From: Planctomycetaceae bacterium
GTDB lineage: Bacteria > Planctomycetota > Planctomycetia > Pirellulales > Thermoguttaceae
DNA: 7,920 nt
Assembly: GCA_031288765.1 (NCBI GenBank)
Contig: JAITQV010000577.1
Coordinates: forward strand, 1 to 7,920
Direction: 5' to 3'
This document shows, in pieces, positions 1 to 5,135 of this stretch (the first letter of the stretch is position 1; each line of letters opens with the position of its first letter). Under the pieces are notes generated by a model. That model was not told the DNA's origin and made no database searches. It saw only the letters and a program-made list of their open reading frames with translations. The translations under genes were made by a program, and so were the position numbers.

Positions 1-144
1 ATTATCACATCACCTCATTCCGGCGGTGCACAATTTACCGTGATGGACGGTTCGGTACGTTTCATTTCCGAAACAGTGGATTTGAACAACGTTTTGTTAC
101 GTCTTGCCGCACGGGACGACGGATTAACTGTTGCTCTGCCGTAA
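1..144 (+). CDS. DUF1559 family pilin-like protein, C-terminal end only (5' partial)
   Basis: The first 47 codons of the window, open from base 1 to a TAA at 142-144, encode the tail of a DUF1559 protein. The recognisable signature is S-P-H-S-G-G-A-Q-F followed by M-D-G-S-V-R-F-I and then a short helix ending in A-A-R-D-D-G. This is the 'H-x-G-G-x..DGSVRFI' motif that closes these proteins. Family members have an N-terminal type IV pilin-like methylation/transmembrane segment, which lies outside the window, and are thought to be surface or periplasmic; their function is not established. An intrinsic terminator starts 27 bases after the stop. The usual final 'GGE' element is replaced by D-D-G-L, a minor deviation. 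The family call is confident; nothing can be said about the missing N-terminal part. Confidence 0.87.
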   Translation: MITSPHSGGAQFTVMDGSVRFISETVDLNNVLLRLAARDDGLTVALP

Positions 145-170
145 CAAATTAAAACTTATAAATTTATGTT

Positions 171-198
171 CAAGGGGTAATTGATCGGTTACCCCTTG
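171..198 (+). terminator. Intrinsic (Rho-independent) terminator after the DUF1559 gene
   Basis: A perfect 10-bp stem, CAAGGGGTAA (171-180) with TTACCCCTTG (189-198), closes an 8-base loop and is followed directly by TTTT (199-202). Position and shape fit termination of the DUF1559 transcript. The T run is short, so some read-through into the lipoprotein gene 45 bases further on is plausible. Confidence 0.8.
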
Positions 199-210
199 TT
201 TTCCGGTTAT

Positions 211-225
211 CATCATCATCATCAT
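211..225 (+). repeat. (CAT)5 trinucleotide repeat in the lipoprotein leader
   Basis: Five perfect CAT units lie between the terminator and the lipoprotein start codon. They would encode a His run only if translation began at the TTG at 181, which lies inside the terminator loop, so this stretch is more likely untranslated leader. Its length could vary between strains. Confidence 0.6.
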
Positions 226-243
226 TTACCAATCATTGATTCC

Positions 244-681
244 ATGAAAAAAATGATTCCTGTATTTTTAATTTTGTCCCTTTCCGTTTTGTTAATATCC
301 GGCTGTCGGGATAAAGGCGAGAAAGTTATTCCTGTTACCGGTACAATCACACAAAACGGTCAACCATTAGCCGATGTACGAGTTGTGTTCAGCAAAACAG
401 ATACCGGTGCTATGTCCTTTGCGGAAACCGACACGGAAGGACACTTCACGCTGACGCATACACACGGTAAATCCGGCGCAGAACCGGGGAAATATCATGT
501 TTCGGTGTTTCAAAAAGGAAAACCAATTCCGTTACCCGCCGGTAAAAAACCGGAGGATGTTCCCGAAGAACGCCGAAATCAAACAACACCGGATGTTCCC
601 ATCATCAACTCCGATCAAAGTCCTATCGAAGTTGAAATTACCGACTCCGGTCAAAATAATATCGTTATCGATATTAAATAA
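244..681 (+). CDS. Small lipoprotein with carboxypeptidase-regulatory-like (transthyretin-like) domain
   Basis: This 145-residue protein opens with a typical lipoprotein signal: M-K-K, a hydrophobic core (residues 5-18) and the lipobox I-S-G-C, with the lipidated Cys at residue 21. Residues 29-85 (V-T-G-T-I-T-Q-N-G-Q-P-L-A-D-V-R-V-V-F) look like a carboxypeptidase-regulatory-like beta-sandwich, continued by T-D-T-E-G-H-F and P-G-K-Y-H-V-S-V strands. The end (I-E-V-E-I-T-D-S-G-Q-N-N-I-V-I-D-I-K) is the closing strand pair common in planctomycete proteins of this type. I chose the ATG at 244 over the in-frame TTG at 181 because the TTG sits in a terminator loop and would bury the signal peptide behind 21 extra residues. 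No Shine-Dalgarno sequence is visible. Such genes commonly sit beside DUF1559 genes in planctomycetes; a role at the cell envelope is likely, but the specific function is unknown. Confidence 0.82.
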   Translation: MKKMIPVFLILSLSVLLISGCRDKGEKVIPVTGTITQNGQPLADVRVVFSKTDTGAMSFAETDTEGHFTLTHTHGKSGAEPGKYHVSVFQKGKPIPLPAGKKPEDVPEERRNQTTPDVPIINSDQSPIEVEITDSGQNNIVIDIK

Positions 682-682
682 A

Positions 683-806
683 TGTAATTGTAATAACCAA
701 TGTTGTACAATTTGCAATGGGTAATTGTCTATTTTATTAACCACTGAATACACGAAATACACGGAATTTGTAATAGTAATAAATGTTTACGTACAACTTC
801 AATGTT
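683..806. repeat. Degenerate direct repeat in the gap upstream of rsmH
   Basis: The 28 bases at 683-710 (start TGTAATTGTAATAA, end TACAA) resemble 769-796 (start TGTAATAGTAATAA, end TACAA). By eye they match at about 20 of 28 ungapped positions. Similarity continues a little downstream (CAATTTGCAATG against CAACTTCAATG). This suggests an old duplication of roughly 86 bp, but the sequence is AT-rich and chance is not excluded. Confidence 0.35.
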
Positions 807-912
807 AGTTTATTTATAGAGAATAGGACACAAAAAATAAACTCGTGCTCTTAGCAATTTCTAATTTCCGTGTGCTTTGAGTATTCTGTGGTTAATAAAA
901 ATAGACAGTTAC
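721..912. repeat. Large imperfect inverted repeat with 9-bp periodic arms
   Basis: The left arm (721-766) and right arm (866-912) are imperfect reverse complements along about 46 bp; matching runs include GTAAYTGTCTAT and ATTAACCAC. The left arm contains three consecutive 9-bp units: CACTGAATA (742-750), CACGAAATA (751-759) and CACGGAATT (760-768). Read on the reverse strand, the right arm carries CACAGAATA, a degenerate middle unit and CACGGAAAT. The arms enclose about 100 bp with no open reading frame. From memory, similar 'ACCAC-GAATACACGGAA' strings are dispersed in many environmental bacterial genomes; this was not verified. The 268-bp gap between the lipoprotein and rsmH is largely made of this structure, and I see no confident promoter in it. 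Confidence 0.75.
807..843. repeat. AT-rich hairpin inside the inverted repeat
   Basis: AGTTTATTT (807-815) is the perfect reverse complement of AAATAAACT (835-843), separated by 19 bases. It sits centrally between the arms of the larger inverted repeat. No T tract follows, so it is not a convincing terminator. Confidence 0.45.
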
Positions 913-949
913 TAATAAATTGCTCTTTTCTGATTTTTGAAAATCTGCT

Positions 950-2059
950 ATGCTACGTCTCCCCATAACCCCAATACACCCTATGAGGAAAAAATCGGCA
1001 GATATTAACCCGGAAAATTCCGTTGCCCCCCAAGAAAATTCCCTTCATATCCCCGTTTTGCTTCAGGAAGTAATCGCCCTGTTGTCGCCCAATTCAAACG
1101 GTGTTTACGTGGACGGAACACTTGGCGGAGGAGGACATACTCTGGCTATCGCTCAAAAAATTCAAGAAGATCGAGAGATTCGGGAAAACTCAAAAATCGA
1201 CCCGCCCGCCAAAAATATGGAAAAATCAGGAATTATTATCGCGATGGATCGGGATATTGACGCCATTAATCGGTCGGAAAAACGACTCAGCAAAATCCTT
1301 AGCAATAAAATTACCTCACCCGATAATAATCCCAACAACCCCAATAATAATACTGTCAATAAAACATTTCCCGTCCGCTTCGCCCACGCAAATTACCAAT
1401 ACCTTGATGAAGTCCTCGACCTTTTACAAATCAGTCAAATCGACGGTTTTTTACTCGATCTTGGTTTGTCCGGCGACCAACTGGCGGACAACGAACGCGG
1501 TTTCAGCTTCGATTCGACCGGTTTACTCGATTTGAGATTCGACACCTCAGAAGGCAAACCCGCTTACGAATTACTCGAAAAGTTGAGTGAAAAGGAAATC
1601 GCCGATATTATTTACCAATTCGGCGAAGAACGGTACGGCAAGCGTATTGCGCGGGCAATTGCCGAACGCCGGAAAACCGGAAAACCCGTCCGAACCGCCT
1701 GCGAATTAGCCGAATTAGTCCGCAGGCACGTCCCGCGAGAACACAGAACCCGCACAAAACACCACTCCCAAAATATCCACCCCGCAACACGAACCTTTCA
1801 GGCATTGCGAATCGCCGTCAACGACGAATTAGGCTCCCTAGAAAGCGTTTTGAAAACCGCCCCAAACCGCCTAAAACCAAACGGCGTTATCGTTGTTATC
1901 AGCTTTCACTCGCTGGAAGACCGAATCGTTAAAAACGCCTTTCGCAATAACCCGCACTGGGAAATCATTACCCCCAAACCCCTCACACCGTCCGATAATG
2001 AACTAAAACAGAACCCGCGAGCCCGAAGCGCCAAACTCCGGGCAGCAAGAAAACAATAA
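950..2059 (+). CDS. rsmH: 16S rRNA (cytosine(1402)-N(4))-methyltransferase RsmH (MraW)
   Basis: RsmH uses S-adenosylmethionine to methylate N4 of C1402 in the decoding centre of 16S rRNA, acting in the cytoplasm on the small subunit. The family hallmarks are in order: H-I-P-V-L-L-Q-E-V (from residue 33), the SAM-binding Y-V-D-G-T-L-G-G-G-G-H-T (53-64), A-M-D-R-D (98-102), D-L-G-L-S-G-D-Q-L (170-178) with R-G-F-S-F, I-H-P-A-T-R-T-F-Q-A-L-R (276-287), I-S-F-H-S-L-E-D-R (317-325) and a C-terminal N-P-R-A-R-S-A-K-L-R. At 369 residues it is longer than the usual 300-320. The excess is an N-terminal extension of about 30 residues and two hydrophilic insertions (about 70-93, and an Asn-rich stretch about 113-130) in the Rossmann fold. 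The ATG at 983 is an alternative start; neither start has a clear Shine-Dalgarno. The coding strand is strikingly C-rich. The next gene starts 27 bases downstream, suggesting co-transcription. No mraZ lies upstream. Confidence 0.95.
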   Translation: MLRLPITPIHPMRKKSADINPENSVAPQENSLHIPVLLQEVIALLSPNSNGVYVDGTLGGGGHTLAIAQKIQEDREIRENSKIDPPAKNMEKSGIIIAMDRDIDAINRSEKRLSKILSNKITSPDNNPNNPNNNTVNKTFPVRFAHANYQYLDEVLDLLQISQIDGFLLDLGLSGDQLADNERGFSFDSTGLLDLRFDTSEGKPAYELLEKLSEKEIADIIYQFGEERYGKRIARAIAERRKTGKPVRTACELAELVRRHVPREHRTRTKHHSQNIHPATRTFQALRIAVNDELGSLESVLKTAPNRLKPNGVIVVISFHSLEDRIVKNAFRNNPHWEIITPKPLTPSDNELKQNPRARSAKLRAARKQ

Positions 2060-2074
2060 ACAGACCCAATAAGC

Positions 2075-2079
2075 AAGGA
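2075..2079 (+). promoter_or_regulatory. Shine-Dalgarno site for the LysM protein gene
   Basis: AAGGA lies 7 bases upstream of the ATG at 2087 and supports that start. It is the only well-placed Shine-Dalgarno sequence among the complete genes here, and it lies in the short rsmH-LysM spacer, as expected inside an operon. Confidence 0.6.
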
Positions 2080-2086
2080 TGCCGCA

Positions 2087-5000
2087 ATGTCAAAGAATGA
2101 AAAACAAAATTCGGAAATGCCCTCTTCGGAATCCGATTTAACCGGCACCGAATCAAACGGGCTTGCCAACAATTCCGCCGCGTCCGCCGTAACGCAGGAA
2201 AAGAAAACATTACGGGATGCCAATCAAAAAAACAGGCAACTCCCCTTGAATCCCAACGGAAATTCCGACAGAAATCCCCAAAATGAAAAACCGCTAAAAC
2301 GTTTTCTTCGGTTGTTGTCGGTTTTTCCTCCGCTTTATTATTCGGCGGTTAAGGCGGTTTGTAAAATCGGCTCGGTCGCCGTTATTCCGGTTCGGTACGC
2401 AAAAACAGTGTTCTCGCGGCTCTTCGCATTTTTTAGAACAAGAACCGTTGCCGACAATGACAATAATACAACCGCAAACCGCAAACCGCAAAACTCCAAT
2501 ATCGGTGTTCATTCCGGCGCCGACAATATTACAGCCACCAAAAATAATAAGAAGGATGTCAACGAAGACAATAAAATTATTGAGGATAGTGATGAAGATG
2601 AGGATGCGGGTTTTCGCTGGCTGAATGTCGGTGTTAAGGTTGCGGCGGCAACTGTGGTCGTGTTGGTGTTGACCGGCGGATATTTCGGGGTGAAATCGTT
2701 TTTGGGAAAAAATAAACCGCTGACAGTTGAAACTTCCGAAGAATCTTCCAAGCAAACCGCCAAAACTTCCGAAAAGGAATCAGCAAAACAAGAAGTTGCA
2801 AACCTGCAAACCAATATTAACGACGAAGTAAACCCCGCCGCAAACCCGCAAACCAATACTAACAATGGAGTAAACCCTGTTCCAAACCCGCAAACTAATA
2901 CTAATATTAATGATGGAGTAAACTCCGCCGCTAATCCGCAACCCGTTAAAACTTCCCAAACCGCTTCGACGGATCCTTGGAATATTGTTCCGCCCGAAAC
3001 AACAGTAAATGGTTTTTCCAACCCGATTGCTCCATCAACAACCGCGCCGCCAACTTCCCCTCCGACAACCAATCTTGCCGTTTCGCCGGAATTGCCTTTT
3101 TCTCTGGAATCTCCCGCGGCACAGAATGAAAAACCGAATGTTGCACCGGATTCGTTAACATTTCCCCCGATAACAACAACACCGCCATCGTCGCCGTTGC
3201 CGCCTAAAGCATCCGAAACTTCGTTGGCAACGCCCCCCAATACGGCGATTCCGACTCCTACCAATACGACAGAACCAACTCCAACGGTTACGGAACCGGC
3301 TGCGGCAGTTGCGGATACGACTCCCACCAATACGGCGGAACCAACTGCGGCGATTCCGAATGTTGCGGCGGTTTCGGATACGGAGGCTCCGGCAACAGCC
3401 GAAACCGCACAACTCGCTCCGCTTAAAATGCAGCCGTCAACAACCGATCATTTTTCCTCGTCAACTTCTTCGGTTTCCAACATTTCCGGTAATCAATCGT
3501 TGGCGATTCCCAAGTCCGACGGGGAAATTCAGACATTGCCGCAGTTGTCCTCTTTTTCGCAAGCGTATTCGGAGCAAAGTGTGACAATTCCCGAACAACC
3601 GGAAACGGATTCCCTATCCGGCGAATTTACAAAGGCTCCGACTCCGCCGGAAATGGTAACAGCGCCGATAACTTCGCCGGCAAGGGAACCGGTAATTCCG
3701 GCAATGACAACGAAAAAAGAAGAAACAATTCCGGCAATTCCGAAGTCGGGAACGGTTCAAACGTTTGCGGAAATTGCCGATTCCGTCGGAGCTTCTTCCC
3801 CATTGCCGGAACCGCCGCCTTCGATTCCGGCGGATTCGGTAACTTTTGCGCAACCCGCCGCTCCGCCAACCGTTTTGCCGCCGCCCGTAACACCAACTCC
3901 CTACATGCCGCCGACATTCGCCCAATCAACCGCGTCCGCTTTGCCCGCTCCGAATACTATTACAAATACGGCGATTCCGAATACCGAAGCAAATATAAAT
4001 ACGAAAACGACGGCGAATAATGAAACGGTTGTGAAAACCAACGAGCCGGTGTTGGCAATTCCCAAAGATTCGCAACGTTCTGAGGCGGAGGTTCCGGCGG
4101 CGCCAATCTCAACGGCGGCAATATTACCGCAACACAGAGAACTGGCGAAAGTGGAACCGCCGCTCGGCAGTCAGTTACAAAATCAGGTTCGTAAAATACG
4201 GAATCAGGAAAATTCCGAGCCGAAACTTCGTTTTGGTTCGGATATTCACGCTCCGACCGGAGCCGTCCGGTATCATCCCAAATCAACTGTACAAAATATT
4301 ACCGATTTGCTTCCTTCGCAGGCGATGCCTGTTGATACGGCGAATCCCGATTCCAATCCGTTGGTAAATTTATTGCCGAGCGGCAATGTTCAATCCGAAA
4401 CGGCGGATTCGTTGCCGCCGCTTGAAACGGCGCCGAAACCCGTAACAGCAACACTGAATCCTGCTTATCGCCGTTCGCGGATGCAGGATATTCCTGTGCC
4501 GGTGCAGCCGGAAAATTCGTCTTCGGTGCCGGACGCGGCGAATAACACAGCGGTGAATAACACAGCGGCGAATAACGCAACGGATAACAGTGAAAGGCGG
4601 GCAAAGGTGTTCCGCCGGATAGATGCGGAAATCAAACGTTCTCCGGTAACAGCGGAACAATATACGGTACAAAAAAATGATACTTACATGACCATTAGCG
4701 ACCAGTTTTTCGGAACAAGCCGTCTCTTCCGGGCTTTGGCGGAATACAACCGGCAAAAATACGGAACAGATTATAAATTGCCGGAAGGGACTGTTGTTGA
4801 AATTCCGCCGGTTGATTATCTGAAAAACAACTACGCGGAAATGCTCACAAGAAGCGGACAACGACCGGAAAAAAATACAACGGCTTCTGTTTCCATTCCG
4901 GGTGTACGTTATATTGTTCGGGACGAGGATACTGTTTTCCGTATTGCGACAAATCAGTTACGGGATAGTTCGCGTTGGCAGGAAATTATTGAAATGAATT

Positions 5001-5101
5001 CGGACAAACTCCGCAGTCCGCGTGATTTGCAGTCCGGTATGGAAATTATTCTTCCCATAGCCACCGCCACCGCAACACAATCAACTTACGGACGCCGCTA
5101 A
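2087..5101 (+). CDS. Single-pass membrane protein with long Pro/Thr/Ala-rich linker and two C-terminal LysM domains
   Basis: This 1004-residue protein has four parts. Residues 1-177 are hydrophilic and probably cytoplasmic, with a basic, partly hydrophobic patch at about 75-115 and an acidic run (D-S-D-E-D-E-D) just before the membrane. Residues 183-203 (V-K-V-A-A-A-T-V-V-V-L-V-L-T-G-G-Y-F-G) form one transmembrane helix. Residues 204-858 are a low-complexity linker rich in Pro, Thr, Ala and Asn with several internal repeats. Two LysM domains end the protein: 859-908 (Y-T-V-Q-K-N-D-T..I-S-D-Q-F-F-G) and 942-990 (Y-I-V-R-D-E-D-T-V-F-R-I-A). LysM domains bind N-acetylglucosamine-containing glycans such as peptidoglycan, so an N-in topology with LysM at the wall is likely. 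It occupies the place of ftsL after rsmH. No enzymatic domain is visible, and length outside the LysM domains is not a useful comparison. LysM and membrane calls are firm; a division or wall-tethering role is inference. Confidence 0.85.
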   Translation: MSKNEKQNSEMPSSESDLTGTESNGLANNSAASAVTQEKKTLRDANQKNRQLPLNPNGNSDRNPQNEKPLKRFLRLLSVFPPLYYSAVKAVCKIGSVAVIPVRYAKTVFSRLFAFFRTRTVADNDNNTTANRKPQNSNIGVHSGADNITATKNNKKDVNEDNKIIEDSDEDEDAGFRWLNVGVKVAAATVVVLVLTGGYFGVKSFLGKNKPLTVETSEESSKQTAKTSEKESAKQEVANLQTNINDEVNPAANPQTNTNNGVNPVPNPQTNTNINDGVNSAANPQPVKTSQTASTDPWNIVPPETTVNGFSNPIAPSTTAPPTSPPTTNLAVSPELPFSLESPAAQNEKPNVAPDSLTFPPITTTPPSSPLPPKASETSLATPPNTAIPTPTNTTEPTPTVTEPAAAVADTTPTNTAEPTAAIPNVAAVSDTEAPATAETAQLAPLKMQPSTTDHFSSSTSSVSNISGNQSLAIPKSDGEIQTLPQLSSFSQAYSEQSVTIPEQPETDSLSGEFTKAPTPPEMVTAPITSPAREPVIPAMTTKKEETIPAIPKSGTVQTFAEIADSVGASSPLPEPPPSIPADSVTFAQPAAPPTVLPPPVTPTPYMPPTFAQSTASALPAPNTITNTAIPNTEANINTKTTANNETVVKTNEPVLAIPKDSQRSEAEVPAAPISTAAILPQHRELAKVEPPLGSQLQNQVRKIRNQENSEPKLRFGSDIHAPTGAVRYHPKSTVQNITDLLPSQAMPVDTANPDSNPLVNLLPSGNVQSETADSLPPLETAPKPVTATLNPAYRRSRMQDIPVPVQPENSSSVPDAANNTAVNNTAANNATDNSERRAKVFRRIDAEIKRSPVTAEQYTVQKNDTYMTISDQFFGTSRLFRALAEYNRQKYGTDYKLPEGTVVEIPPVDYLKNNYAEMLTRSGQRPEKNTTASVSIPGVRYIVRDEDTVFRIATNQLRDSSRWQEIIEMNSDKLRSPRDLQSGMEIILPIATATATQSTYGRR
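2801..2932 (+). repeat. Three tandem in-frame repeats in the linker (42, 42 and 48 bp)
   Basis: Units at 2801-2842, 2843-2884 and 2885-2932 each encode a variant of N-P-Q-T-N-T-N-x-G-V-N-P-A-A (residues 239-282). The third unit has two extra codons (I-N), and a partial fourth begins at 2933. All length differences are multiples of three, so the frame is kept. They lie shortly after the transmembrane helix and probably act as a flexible spacer. Confidence 0.8.
3254..3352 (+). repeat. Two 33-bp direct repeats in the Pro/Thr linker
   Basis: 3254-3286 and 3320-3352 both encode T-P-T-N-T-x-E-P-T-x-x and start 66 bp apart. Most of the differences are single-base substitutions. A 16-nt piece, AATACGGCGATTCCGA, ends in the first copy (3239-3254) and recurs exactly at 3965-3980. 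This suggests the linker grew by repeated short duplications. Confidence 0.65.
4541..4585 (+). repeat. Three tandem 15-bp units before the LysM domains
   Basis: Units AATAACACAGCGGTG (4541-4555), AATAACACAGCGGCG (4556-4570) and AATAACGCAACGGAT (4571-4585) encode N-N-T-A-V, N-N-T-A-A and N-N-A-T-D. The first two differ at one base, so this array is recent and may vary in copy number between strains. Confidence 0.8.
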
Positions 5102-5135
5102 ACAACCTGTTTCGGAATTTATTGTTTTGAGAGAT

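Noticed and set aside
181..243. TTG start at 181 giving a lipoprotein with a His-rich N-terminus
   Set aside because: The TTG is in the loop of the terminator and the added residues would precede a complete signal peptide that starts at the ATG at 244.
721..912. CRISPR array
   Set aside because: The 9-bp units are contiguous without spacers and occur in mirrored arms; no cas gene is nearby.
920..954. Sigma-70 type promoter for rsmH (TTGCTC with TATGCT)
   Set aside because: The spacing of 23 bases is too long and the -10 candidate overlaps the start codon at 950.
2509..3330. Long minus-strand open frame (273 codons) opposite the LysM gene
   Set aside because: It lies wholly antisense to a gene with clear transmembrane and LysM features. 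Its Val/Gly-rich product mirrors the Pro/Thr/Ala codons of the linker, and no domain is recognisable.
3155..3412. Arg-rich minus-strand frame with apparent R-N-R repeats
   Set aside because: It is a frame shadow of the repetitive linker codons; the periodicity comes from the coding strand.
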